NCBI RefSeq assembly: GCF_019649055.1
Contig: NW_026570296.1
Coordinates: forward strand, 616,295-680,294
Direction of reading: 5' to 3'
DNA: 64,000 nucleotides
Source: Paramacrobiotus metropolitanus
Taxonomy: Eukaryota > Tardigrada > Eutardigrada > Parachela > Macrobiotidae
Under the pieces are notes generated by a model. That model searched no databases, was not told where the DNA came from, and was given only the letters and a program-made list of their open reading frames with translations. The translations under genes were made by a program, and so were the position numbers. Below are positions 9,902 through 20,189 of the stretch, piece by piece (positions within the stretch are counted from its first letter, which is position 1; each line of letters opens with the position of its first letter).

Positions 9902-12558
9902 CTATTCCATTTCATTTGAATCGCCCTCGCCATCTCTCGGCGGGCGTTTCTTAGCGCTTTCCGGTTGGTTTCGATCGGAAGTTCGGTCAACTGGTTCCGT
10001 CGAGTCAACTTCCATGACCTTTGTCGGATCAACTTCGCGCTGGCCACGACCCTTCCCTTGGCGACTGCGCTTAACCGCCTCTAGTCGATGGCGCGCATCA
10101 TTTTCTTCCAGTCGCAGCCTTCGATTATCAGGGTCATCTGCCAATCGACGCTGCACGTCGGCGAGATTATCCCGCAGCTGTTGGTTTCGTATGCCGCGTC
10201 GTCCCATCTGGTTAGGCGCACGGTCTGGGCGACGGTCACTTTTCTTCACCAAGAATTCATCAATGTAAGTTTCGATTCCGTCCACCGGTTCGACGTATTC
10301 ACTTCCCAGAGAATCTTTGATCTTATTAATCCTTTCTTCAACTTGGGATGCGTGGCGCTGTGTCAAGTTGCCCTTTTCCATTCGTGTCTTGCACTTTTTC
10401 AGCGCCTTGCGAGCCGTATGCGCTATGCTGATATGTTCCATCGGTTGTCCCAATTTAGCGACATGAGCTCGGAAGAACGGTGGAATGTCATCTTTCATGG
10501 TATTAGACACCAATTGATTTTGTGTCTTGTAATGTGCCAGTCTCGCAGCAAAGACCTTTTGCCCCATCCTTTTTGCGGCATAGTCCTTAGGATCCACCTG
10601 TAGTCCTATCGATGCCCTTGCTGCAAGCAACTTGAAAGCTGGATTCACATGTCGTAGAACAAACTGAGCCACGTATTCTTGGCGTTCGGGATAGTCTCTG
10701 TAGTAGAACTGTGTCATCCCGATTGGGTCAGTTGTGTCCAGCGGTACATCCAATAAACTTAAATCCACCAAACTGTGTAGCCCATTCCGTCTGATAGGGA
10801 GATAACAGTCCCGTACTGAATCGCGGTGGATGAATAAACGACGGAAAAGTCCTTGTTCGACTCCTTGTTTAATCTCTCTCGCGTATCCCGAATCAAGTAA
10901 GAATTGGCTCAACTGTCTCAGAATTGTGCCAATTTTGTTGGCTTCAACCGAATCCGGCTCAAGTCCAAAGTATCGACAAATTTCGACCGTTTGCTCATCA
11001 ATATCAGTCGTCTTGTATTCCATGTCGATACTTTCAGGACGTCGGTTGTCAAATCTGGAGTTCTGTCGCTGATCAGCCCGGCGATGATTATCCGGTTCTC
11101 GTTGACCTTCTGGTTCCCGTCGCTCTCCCGACTCAGGCTGCGACGGTTCGTTACTCGCCGGTTGTTCCGGTTGGAGGTCACTATCCAGAATTACATTTCG
11201 TCGATGGGTCACGTTCTCTTGAGACGTTTCCGCAATCGAGCTGGTCCCTTCCATTTCCACAACGTGAACCACTGACTCCACCCGCTGATACTTTGGGGGT
11301 GAATCTTCTCGTTCAGTGCTTGATGACCTTTTACTTGCGCCCGAGTCAAAGGTCGCATAAAATGCGGCTCTCTGTTGCCATCTCTTATCCTGTGGGTCAG
11401 GCGTTCGATTTCGCGTATGTTCACGTCTTTTATCCCATGACCTTTCGGGTGTTGACATCCTGACATTGCGGTTCCGGAATGCAACTCCCATCGGCACCTG
11501 ATGCCCTTGTTTTTCAGGCTCTGCACGGAACGTCTCCGCACGCCGTTTTTGAATACTCATTTCCGTAACTTCGTCTCCATGGCGCACCCATCCTCTTCCG
11601 CCACGGTAATCTCTATCATGAGAACGTTCGCGTGACCTTTCGTTGCGGTAGTCACGTGTCCTTTCACGAGAGTGTTCGCGTGACCTTTCTCTCTGTCGTT
11701 CAGAAGTTCGCTCATATTCTCGTGAATGTCCGCGTGACCTTTCTCTATGCGGGGGCGAACGTGGTCGTATAAAGCCTTCGTCCCGTTTAACATTTCTTAA
11801 TGCCTGCAGCACATCGCTTTCGGTTCGGCGAGATTTACGTAGGTCATCCATACGTCTTTCGACTTCCTTCTTTATGTAGGGTGCCGGCGCGAACCCGTCT
11901 TGAAGTCGTTTCTTCTCCCGCAACAGCATTTGAATACCTCGTCTGACATGGCAGCTGGATCTTTCGTTATCGTTTCAATTTGTATGATAAGTGATTGTCG
12001 TACAAGTTGCATTTCGTCTTCGTTAAGGCTGGCCATGCCCGTAGGTGCAACTAAACTCGATGTGCTGGGCAGCCCCTCTCGTGCAGCCTGTTCACTTGCT
12101 CTCTTATTTTCCGCATTAATTTTCGCGCGGATTTCGTCTTCCATCTGCTGAGCTCGCATCTTCGCTTGGTCTTCTTCAAATTTCTTCCGATACGCGTCTG
12201 TCTGTGGACACTTCAACGGCTCCAAGGTGTCATCCCAGCCAGGTTCGTTGTTTCGGATCGCTTCTCGGTAACGATCTTCGAATAGCATTCGCTCTTCTAC
12301 TGGGATGCTGCCGTAATTTCTTGCGCTTATGAGATTTCGAAAAACGTCCAAGTTCCCACGTTTGGCTTCCATGATCCCAACAAGCGTGACGGTATGTGGG
12401 TCTTCCAGCTTGTGAATACAAGTGTAGCAAGGGAATTTCTTGTCAACCTTTTTGTTGTTCCTTAAGCAGTCCGGACACTTTGGATTATAGCCCGTAAACT
12501 GATCGATGTCTGCCGCCATTCCCGAACGTTTAGAAGGGGCTTGACCTTTTTGTGCCAT
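9902..12558 (-). CDS. Retroelement accessory ORF C: zinc-ribbon-like, RS-rich protein
   Basis: Start taken at the ATG at 12558 (MAQKGQAPSKR), 13 bases after a strong splice acceptor. Near the N-terminus there is C-x2-C-x12-C-x2-C (CPDC ... CYTC), a possible zinc ribbon. A charged helical stretch follows (FEEDQAKMRAQQMEDEIRAK), then a long Arg/Ser/Glu domain (RERSRGHSREYERTSERQRE), and a conserved-looking C-terminal region (TVEICRYFGLEPDSVEAN; HRDSVRDCYLPIRRNGLHS) ending in a basic tail. In element 1 the frame is broken near 11929 by a three-T run where element 2 has four; in element 2 that junction is open. No transmembrane segment or signal peptide is visible, so it is not env-like. I do not recognise the family; RNA binding is suggested only by composition. 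Confidence 0.7.
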
Positions 12559-12570
12559 CTTTCTCTTCAA

Positions 12571-12585
12571 TCTGCAATTATAAAA
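12571..12585 (-). promoter_or_regulatory. Candidate 3' splice site ahead of ORF C
   Basis: In sense the sequence TTTTATAATTGCAG ends just before ATTGAAG and the ORF C start codon, a good match to an intron end. It suggests ORF C is expressed from a spliced subgenomic RNA. The same sequence is present in element 2 near 52450. The matching donor was not identified. Confidence 0.5.
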
Positions 12586-12588
12586 CAA

Positions 12589-12886
12589 TCCATCATAGTA
12601 ACCTTTTCGACGTTAATCCTTTCCATGTTAAGGCTTTCTATCATTTTTACGCCTATTCCGTTACTGAGCTGAGACTTTCCTAGCTCCTGCTGCCTTTTCT
12701 ATCACTGTAACGTGGTGACCTTTCTCACGTTATCAGCACTTTCTGACTACTGTGACCTTTTCTATTAGTCCTAGTACTGCTTTCAGTTGACCTTTCGTAA
12801 CACTTTTCGCTTTCGTTTTAAACTGTTTTATGCTTTTTCTGTAATATGCAGGGTTCATTACTCGCTGCATATCACACTATATTAGT
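12589..12886 (-). other. Spacer between ORF B and ORF C
   Basis: About 300 bp without a sustained frame, rich in TGACCTTT octamers in plus orientation (near 12718, 12747, 12789). It would be the polypyrimidine-rich intron tail if the acceptor at 12572 is used. Confidence 0.5.
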
Positions 12887-15800
12887 TCACTCGGATTCTT
12901 TCGTCGATGGTTTATACGGCTTAAAATCGATTCGGCCATCTGGCTTAATATGAAGCACTTCGTCCGAGATCAAGGCTTCAACGGCATTCTTAATCCACTC
13001 CTTATCGCTTTCAATATTCAATTCTCCCAATTCATAATTGACGGCCATGAAGTTCGAAAGGTCATTCCATGACACGCCATTGGTACCACCAATGGCGTCC
13101 AGAGCCACATCTGTGATGGCTATCTTCCAGGCCTCCAGTTCCATTTTCAGTCTGGGCGTTCGTTCCGTGCCCTGTTTCGGAAGGTAGTAGACGACTTTGT
13201 TGTCTTTGTTGTATTTACATCCCAACTTTCCTTCCTTATATGCTCGTTTGAGAGCTCGTTCAGTCATGTTAAGTGACGACCTTCCGTTCGTATTTATTGC
13301 CACTTGTCTTTTCAGGTCTGTCCCAAGCATTTCTTTTTCCCGAATAATCTGGAGTGCAGCTTGGACTTCGTTCCATGTGCGATTATTCACGTCCAATGCC
13401 GGCCCTAACGTGTAATCTGTAGCCTCCTTTGCCGGTGTGCCGCTACTTTTCTGGGAGGATGTCGAGTCCGTTGGGTCGGCTGTCACTGTTTCGTCGATCC
13501 TCAGCTTTGCCAATGATCCTGATGATGACCCCGCCGATTTTGGTTCGGCTGTCTTCTTCTCCTCTTGCGGCAAAGTCTCTTGACCTTTTAGATCGCCGAC
13601 CGATTTCGATCGTTCCTTCTCAAAGACCTCCTTTAATGGTATGAACAGTGATTTGTGAAACACCTGTCGCGCCGAATCCGCTTCAGCTTCTGCCGCTGCC
13701 TTATCCATCGGGAGCATGACCTTTTCTTTCTCCCGTTTGTCTGAAGCCTCATGACCTTTCGGTTGAACTTCTGCGGTAGTTTCAGATGTCTTCGGACCTT
13801 TCGACTGTTCATCTTTTTCTGTCGTAAGTCCAGAAGGAGCCGTTATAGTAGCGTCGTCGTCGCTTTCCGATTCAGAATCCATTGGGCCTTTTGTCTTCGA
13901 TGAAACTGTGACCTTTTCCATATCCTGACTGTCGGACATATTACAGTGGATCTGTCTTTCCGGTGGTATTAGACCAACTCTCGTGTATCGGATCGGGTGT
14001 CCTTTATGTGCGTTTGTCGTGGCAAGGACGTTCTGTTTAATCAACTTTGGCAATACGCGCTCGGTTGCCGTGTCGATCTCCTTTATCATTCCATTTCCGT
14101 CGTTCCAAACTGCGTTGATGTATTGGCTAATCCGGTGACTCGTTGACCCTAATGGGCTTGTCATTCCCGCGATTGCCCTTTCTACTCGCATTGGGACCGC
14201 TTCATTCGGAGTTGTCAGCGCTTTATCCGAACTGGCTGGTCTGAACAACTTGGCCTCATACGAGAAACTCGGGTGCTTCTGTATAAGTTTTCCTGCGTTC
14301 CGCGCGAATTCCAATACGACGTCGAACTTTTGTTTAGTGAAGCTACGATGTTGTTTCTTCAAATACGTCTTCAGGCCTGCTTTAAATTTGGATGTCACCG
14401 ATGCCGTTCTTATTCGTGTGAAATTCTTTTCAGCTCCGTTATACGCTCTGATTACTTCATCGACCGTGTTCAAATTATCATCATCGGGACCATCAAATTC
14501 TTCGTCTGAGGTGAAGTCCAGTTCACTCTCCCCATCTGGTTCAGTGTAATTAACCGTCGCTAATGCGTCGATTTTCGTGACTGTCTTGCCCTTTCCTTTG
14601 GTTTTAACGGGTTCGCTCTTTGCTTTTTTCCCTTTATCCAGAGCTTCCGCTAAGCTTCTTGGTTCAGTGGTTCTTGATCGTGTCGTTTTCGAGTCCGTGT
14701 GTGACCTCGCACTAACCGTCGAAGTGCTTGGAAGGCTCACTTCCGATGCCTCCGATTCACGCGACGTCTCCCGTTTCGCTTTTTCGCGAATCTGTTTGTC
14801 CTTGCGCTCCTTTGGCGTGGATGCGGAAATGACAATGGGGACAGCTTGTTTCACCGCTATGACCTTTCCTTTGGGCTTTAACGGTTCTGACGTAGCCGAA
14901 TTAATAACTTTCTTTGAAGTCGTAGGTGTTGATGACCTTTCCTCAACTTCGCCGACTGACTCGTCCAATATCTCGACGTCATGCGACGCTGGTTCATCTC
15001 TTTTCTTCTTCCCGGTGCTTGTGCTATCGCTTTCGTCACCGCTCTTCTTCTTCTTATCTTCTTCCTCCTGTCGTTTCTTCTTATCTTCTTCCTCCCGTCG
15101 TTTCTTGAGAAAATCGCCTTTCTTAACCTTGTCACGGTTCATGGCCTCTTCCAATCTGGGCGCTTTTCTCGGTTTGACTTTTGAGGGCTTGACCTTTAAG
15201 GGCTTTTTATGCTTGTCGGCCGTTTCTTCGTCTGAGCCTTCTTCCTCAGGTGGGTCCTCGTCTTCCGACTCTGGTTCGTCGTCACCAGGTGGATTACAAT
15301 GGGCACAGTTTGGTTCATCACACTGAAGGTGCTCATGACTTCCTTGGGCAATCTCAAGTACTCTTTGTAGCGAGCGTCTGGCCCCTCCTGTTTCAGTTAC
15401 ATTTGCCGACGTGCCCTGCGCCTCTTCCGTCTCTCCGGCTCCGCCTTCTTGTGCCGGGGGATGAATTTCCAAGTGTCTTGTCTCTTTCGGAGATCCCTGT
15501 GAGGCGACCTCCCACAAAGGGTTCTTCTTAGCGTCGTAAAATACCGTTTTGTACGTTCCATCTTCCATTCGTCTTGTGAGTCGGAAATGTGCTCCATCGA
15601 TCTCCGCTCGATGCCGCATCATGCTGATGAGTGTGCTCGCTTGAACCACGGCATCTTTTCGGTCGCTTTCAGGTATCAGATCCCATAGCTGGTCAATAGC
15701 TGCCTGATTCGCATTTCGGGCGCTCTCTTCTGATACATCCCATGGGGCATATGGGACCGGGTCTCCTGTTATTGGGTCAACTATCACCGCAGTTATGGTT

Positions 15801-16468
15801 TCCGTAGCTTCTCCATTGTCAGCGAAAAGTCTGAGGGTGACCTTTCTGCTTGTCGCCTCTGTATACCTCGGGACCGACTCATAATCATCTGACGATCGTT
15901 TCTTCGGATCTGGATCCGCCGTCGGTTTTGAGCGAGTTCTCTCTTTGATCAACAGTTTGCCGTCCGTTGTGTATGTATATGCCAAGTGGTCATCATCTGT
16001 GCCCACTTTGATACGGATCCATGCATCTTCTTCGGTTGCAACTTTAGATACCACGTGCTTCATCATCTGAACGATAACTCTTGGGTTATGACGTTCTTCT
16101 GGAGGAATAAACTGTAGCGCCTCATTGACTATCGTTTTTGACTCTTTCCCAATGGCATCCTTGACTGACCTATCCGCGAGGGGATTATACGAGTCGATCT
16201 CTTTGTTCGTTTTCTTATCGACTATTCGTGCAGTGACCTTTCGTTCTTTATGATCTTCCCCAGTGTATTTGGCCGTGAAACTTCTACACTTCGGGAATCG
16301 AATCTGACCTTCTGTTCCTTTCGGCGTGGGTGGTACACTCTTTCTACCCACTGGAATCGGGGCCTGTGGCTTTGCCGGCTCAGCTGGTGTTGCTTTGCTT
16401 TCTGTGGGCTTCTTTGTTCGCTGCCCTTTCTTATCAGTTTCTTTTGGGCTTGTCGTCGGTGATCTCAC
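12887..16468 (-). CDS. Retroelement accessory ORF B, about 1190 aa, duplicated domain plus winged-helix-like C-terminus
   Basis: A single unbroken frame of about 1190 codons, open from after a TAG near 16517. The first in-frame candidate start is a GTG at 16468 that overlaps the stop of ORF A by four bases, so translation may need reinitiation, a -1 shift from ORF A, or splicing. Residues ~55-180 and ~200-325 look like two copies of one domain: each has (I/V)VD..T....Y.P, then a helix with IP...R and M.H, then a polar strand region (GKLLIKE / KNPLWE). A long acidic and basic disordered middle follows, then a helical region (YLKKQHRSFTKQKFDVVLE). The last ~90 residues (ITDVALDAIGGTNGVSWNDL, NAVEALISDEVLHIK) have the pattern of a winged helix and recall the linker-histone H15 fold; that is inference. 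No similarity to env or enzymes was recognised. Confidence 0.75.
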   Translation of the reverse strand: MRSPTTSPKETDKKGQRTKKPTESKATPAEPAKPQAPIPVGRKSVPPTPKGTEGQIRFPKCRSFTAKYTGEDHKERKVTARIVDKKTNKEIDSYNPLADRSVKDAIGKESKTIVNEALQFIPPEERHNPRVIVQMMKHVVSKVATEEDAWIRIKVGTDDDHLAYTYTTDGKLLIKERTRSKPTADPDPKKRSSDDYESVPRYTEATSRKVTLRLFADNGEATETITAVIVDPITGDPVPYAPWDVSEESARNANQAAIDQLWDLIPESDRKDAVVQASTLISMMRHRAEIDGAHFRLTRRMEDGTYKTVFYDAKKNPLWEVASQGSPKETRHLEIHPPAQEGGAGETEEAQGTSANVTETGGARRSLQRVLEIAQGSHEHLQCDEPNCAHCNPPGDDEPESEDEDPPEEEGSDEETADKHKKPLKVKPSKVKPRKAPRLEEAMNRDKVKKGDFLKKRREEEDKKKRQEEEDKKKKSGDESDSTSTGKKKRDEPASHDVEILDESVGEVEERSSTPTTSKKVINSATSEPLKPKGKVIAVKQAVPIVISASTPKERKDKQIREKAKRETSRESEASEVSLPSTSTVSARSHTDSKTTRSRTTEPRSLAEALDKGKKAKSEPVKTKGKGKTVTKIDALATVNYTEPDGESELDFTSDEEFDGPDDDNLNTVDEVIRAYNGAEKNFTRIRTASVTSKFKAGLKTYLKKQHRSFTKQKFDVVLEFARNAGKLIQKHPSFSYEAKLFRPASSDKALTTPNEAVPMRVERAIAGMTSPLGSTSHRISQYINAVWNDGNGMIKEIDTATERVLPKLIKQNVLATTNAHKGHPIRYTRVGLIPPERQIHCNMSDSQDMEKVTVSSKTKGPMDSESESDDDATITAPSGLTTEKDEQSKGPKTSETTAEVQPKGHEASDKREKEKVMLPMDKAAAEAEADSARQVFHKSLFIPLKEVFEKERSKSVGDLKGQETLPQEEKKTAEPKSAGSSSGSLAKLRIDETVTADPTDSTSSQKSSGTPAKEATDYTLGPALDVNNRTWNEVQAALQIIREKEMLGTDLKRQVAINTNGRSSLNMTERALKRAYKEGKLGCKYNKDNKVVYYLPKQGTERTPRLKMELEAWKIAITDVALDAIGGTNGVSWNDLSNFMAVNYELGELNIESDKEWIKNAVEALISDEVLHIKPDGRIDFKPYKPSTKESE

Positions 16469-17784
16469 TCTTTTCCACTCTTCGTGGTGCCACTGGATGG
16501 TTCTGTGACCGAACTAGTACGTCCACGTCCTGATCCTGCAACCGAGCTGGCCCGTGACCTTTCTGCTCGTTCCGTTAATACGGCATCAATCTTCTGCTTT
16601 GTGGCCAAAAGGTCCTCGTCCGTCATTTCATCAACCGGGGCATCTTTTTCAGCTCTGGGTTTAGATGGTCCCGCGACGCTGGTAGGATGCATCTGTCTTG
16701 TTTCCGGGAACACTTTAAGATACCTAAGGATCTTTTCGACGATCGAAGGCCATGGCCTACCATTTAGCGACGGGTGGTATTGCCACATCGACGCAACTTT
16801 TATCGCGTATTCCCTGCGCTCTTTTTCAATCAGTTTTGTCTTTTCCTTCAGGGCGATATGACATGGTTTAATAACGGCTTCCAGGCTGATCAACTTTCCG
16901 TACCATGCGTGCTCGTCTTCAACTCGCATGTGAATTCTATAAAGTTCGCGGCATTTTCGATTAAATTCTCGGATAGCTTCCAAATCGTTTTCCGTCAGTT
17001 TGTCCTCCTTATTCGGAATCATATTTAAGCTTGCGTCGTCTTCTCTCAAATCCAAAGGAAGCTTCGGTGCGTATGCGTGTATTGAAGGTTCACCTGGAGG
17101 CGTAAGCCGTAAACCATCTGGTCCAGTCTCGTCCAAGTTTGGACCCAATGACGGTAGAATGCCTCTCGGTCGCCTTCCTCCTCTGTGTGGCGAATTACGA
17201 TGAGGGCGCTGCGCTCCAAGTTGCTGCGGTGTTCTCATGCGAGGCGCTCCGATGTCCGACAGTGACAAGCCTCCCGTCTCCGGAAAAGGCGGTAATATCG
17301 GAGATGACCTTTGTGACTGTACTGGGGTCACTAACATTCCGCTGAATCCTCCATGTCCCGTAAATCGATTCGGTGGAGTCTGTTGTGGTGGCGGCATCAA
17401 CATTCTTGCCGGTCCCATTATCATCTGCGATGGTCCCGCCGGTGGGGTATACGATCCTGGATACGGTTGATAAGGGGCGCTCGTTGCTTGTCCCGAATAC
17501 TGGGTTCCGGCAGGTGAGCCGTGGTGCACCCAGTTAACCGTGTCCTGATAATTCGTCTGCTGTCCTGGATCGTGGTACACGTAATATCCCTGTCCTCCGT
17601 AGTAACCTCCTTGGGTTGTTCCAGGTTCGTTCTGAGCCGTTCCCACTGACGACGTCGATCCTTCACCATATGACGTGTCATAGCCGTATTCACCTTCCAT
17701 TCTTATAGGTGTTGATGCTTTTAGTGGGTTTCCAATACTTTCCGAGTCTGAATTATCCGAGTTTTGTCGTTCCAATCTGTCCAT
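16465..17784 (-). CDS. Retroelement accessory ORF A, 439 aa, prion-like N-terminus
   Basis: Starts at the ATG at 17784 (MDRLERQNSDNSDSESIGN). The first ~240 residues are rich in Gly, Tyr, Pro, Gln and Ser (GGYYGGQGYYVYHDPGQQ), a low-complexity composition typical of condensate-forming proteins. Residues ~255-365 look folded and helical (NRKCRELYRIHMRVEDEHAW; PCHIALKEKTKLIEKE; NGRPWPSIVEKILRYLKVF). The tail is Ser/Arg/Gly-rich. Upstream in sense, CTATAG, AAG/GTAAGC and CACAG follow one another within 20 bases, so splice sites here are plausible. It is the first ORF after integrase, where env lies in errantiviruses, but has no signal peptide or membrane span. Family unknown. Confidence 0.75.
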   Translation of the reverse strand: MDRLERQNSDNSDSESIGNPLKASTPIRMEGEYGYDTSYGEGSTSSVGTAQNEPGTTQGGYYGGQGYYVYHDPGQQTNYQDTVNWVHHGSPAGTQYSGQATSAPYQPYPGSYTPPAGPSQMIMGPARMLMPPPQQTPPNRFTGHGGFSGMLVTPVQSQRSSPILPPFPETGGLSLSDIGAPRMRTPQQLGAQRPHRNSPHRGGRRPRGILPSLGPNLDETGPDGLRLTPPGEPSIHAYAPKLPLDLREDDASLNMIPNKEDKLTENDLEAIREFNRKCRELYRIHMRVEDEHAWYGKLISLEAVIKPCHIALKEKTKLIEKERREYAIKVASMWQYHPSLNGRPWPSIVEKILRYLKVFPETRQMHPTSVAGPSKPRAEKDAPVDEMTDEDLLATKQKIDAVLTERAERSRASSVAGSGRGRTSSVTEPSSGTTKSGKE

Positions 17785-17909
17785 TAACTGTGCTTACCTT
17801 CTATAGAAACGAAACAAGAAAGGTTAACTTTTGCACAGTGGTGACCTTTCTTTTGCCTTCCCAACTCCTATCTTTAATTTAATGTGACCCCTTATTTATG
17901 TCTATGTGG

Positions 17910-20073
17910 TTATTTGTTCTCTCGTCCTTTAGTTATCCGATCAAGGAGTTCTTTCTCGGCTGCATCCTCAGGTTCGCCTTTTCGGGTCAATAAGTCCGTA
18001 GGGGTTGGTTTCTTTTTCTTCTGTTTGACTTTCCGATCGTTAATTGCTTTCGCTATATCACGGCCCAGTTGTTCGGCTTTTGATTTGACCGCTTCTATCT
18101 CCTCTTCTCTCTTTTTTATGAGGTCATTCTCATAACCGGTAACAGTGCGTGGTTCGAAAAATTCGGGTCACGCTCTGACATCTCAGCGTCCGTACGCTGT
18201 TTCGAAAGGTCATCCTTATCTTCGGTAGCAGTGCGTGGTTCGAAAAAGGATTGTTGCAAGTCCTTTTTGGAGGTACGCTCTGGTACTTTGGAGGTCGGTT
18301 CGTTGTCTTGTTCCAGTGACCTTTCTGCCAAATTACCAGCCTCCGCGTTCAACTTAATTGTGACTGCAGTTTCAAAGTCTCTGTCCTCTTTCCTTTTCCT
18401 TCCTCGCTTCTGTTTCGGTTTATCTCCGTTTAACCCATTCGTTTGACCTTCTCCCATTTCGGGTAGCAGAGGTGGTTCGAAAAATGGCTTCTGTTGTGTG
18501 ACTGAGTCATTTTTCGGACTCCGCTCCGATTCGTCTTCTTTTCCGTTAGCTCTATCCGTTTCGGGTAGCAGAGGTGGTTCGAAAAAAGGTTTTTCCGAAT
18601 CTTTTTGAGTACGCTCTGATGCCTTTTCCTCATCTGGTAATGGAGGGTGCCATGGTTTCAACCGGTCGATCGAAACCACCTTCAAGTCTGCTTCCTTCTT
18701 CGGGTTCTGCTCGATGACCTCCGGCTTCGTTTGTTCGCGGGAAGCTGAGAATTTTCCACACTTTATCGTATTTCGACTTAAAGTCCGATTGGTTTTCTTT
18801 TTCCCTTGTTTCGTATCTTTGGTAATCGTATCAATACGAAATCTCCCACTTTGAAATTCGGCTCCGATTTCTTCTTATTATAAATTTCCGCATTTTTCTC
18901 ATATGCGTCTTTGATGTTACATCTCGCCACTTCTTCGGCAAAGGTCAAGTTCTTTTTCATGGTCTCCACCCATTCGTCTGGAGTTCCGTAATCATCGGGT
19001 ATATTCGTTTTTGTAACCACATCTTCCGGCATTGTCATTTCTCTGCCGTGTAGCATATAGTATGCTGAATATCCCGTTGTGGCGTGTACGACTCTGTTCA
19101 TCGCCGAAATAACATATGGGAGATACTTGTTAAACTTTCGCTCATTTCCCGCTTTTAGGTATTGCGCCAAGCCATCAGCAATCGTCTGCATCTGTCTCTC
19201 CACTTGGCCTTGACCTTCTGGGTGATACGCCGTTCCAAATGTGTGTTTAATTTTAAACACATTGGTGACCTTTGCCAATACTTCAGCTGTAAAGTGTCGT
19301 CCGCGATCCGTATGCAGGATGTGCGGTGCTCCGTGTACCAATATCACGTGCTTCACGAACACTTTAGCGAATTCTTTGGCCGTTGCCGTTTTCATTGGTA
19401 CCGCAATCACATATTTCGTCAGTTGATCAATAAACACCGCTATGTACTTATATCCCCGTTTCTTGGTCGGTAACAAAGGTCCTTTCAAGTCAGCATATAC
19501 TCGGAAGAACGGATGTCCCACTTTAATCTCTTGCAATTTTCCAGGTGGACATTTCCTCGGTGTTTTACGGAACTGACATCCTTGACAGGCGAGTATGTAA
19601 TTCTTCACGTCTGTACTCATCCTGTCCCAGTAATATCGGAGTCTTATTGCTGACAATGTTTTCTCGAATCCCAAATGTCCCGCTGCTTTCTCGTCGTGCA
19701 ATGCGTGGATTATTGCTCTTCGCATTGACAACGGTACAACATATGACCTTTCAAGTTTTCCATTTTTATCCTTTACTCGGTATAATATACCATTCCATAA
19801 CTGGTAATGCACTTCAAATTTCGATCTTGTTTCCGCGTCTGGTAGGTGTTCCAGTTCGTCTATGATCATTGCCAGATGGGGATCTTTCAACTGTTTATTC
19901 CGCAATTGCAAGTTTGAGTCATCCTCCTCTTCTTCGTCACCTTGCAGGTTAACGATGCGAACTGTCGCTGTACTGAGTTCATTCCAATCCTGATGACCTT
20001 GCATCGTGGTAACGGTTTGTATCTTTTTCGCCTGTTTTGGGAATCTCAGCAACTTGATTGGACACTCGTTCAA
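17910..20073 (-). CDS. pol: Integrase region of Pol with repeat-bearing C-terminal tail
   Basis: Ty3/gypsy integrase inserts the DNA copy into host chromosomes. Visible are the zinc-binding H-H-C-C domain (ALHDEKAAGHLGFEKT ... CQGCQFRKTP), the catalytic core with its three acidic residues in the expected contexts (YADLKGPL, HTDRGRHF, GQGQVERQ), and a chromatin-side C-terminal domain cut by a frame change near 18780. Element 2 reads through this point (VGDLVLIRLPK ... DRLKPWHPP). The tail (to the TAA at 17910-17912, with one more shift near 18130) repeats FFEPPLLPE or FFEPR variants about four times, separated by charged linkers. Breaks near 18780 and 18130 look like one-base length differences. 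The DDE residues are intact. Confidence 0.85.
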
Positions 20074-20189
20074 CGCTTGTGCTTAACTTTGTCCGTTTCC
20101 CAAAGGTCATCTCCTATTCTCCGCTGCTTTATCAAGTCCCGTGACCTTTCCATTATGAACTTCGGCCTCCACTTCAAGTCCGGTGACCT

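Noticed and set aside
14577-15326. Plus-strand open frame of about 250 codons opposite ORF B
   Set aside because: Ser/Phe/Leu-rich shadow of the acidic and lysine-rich antisense coding; no motif, and broken in element 2.
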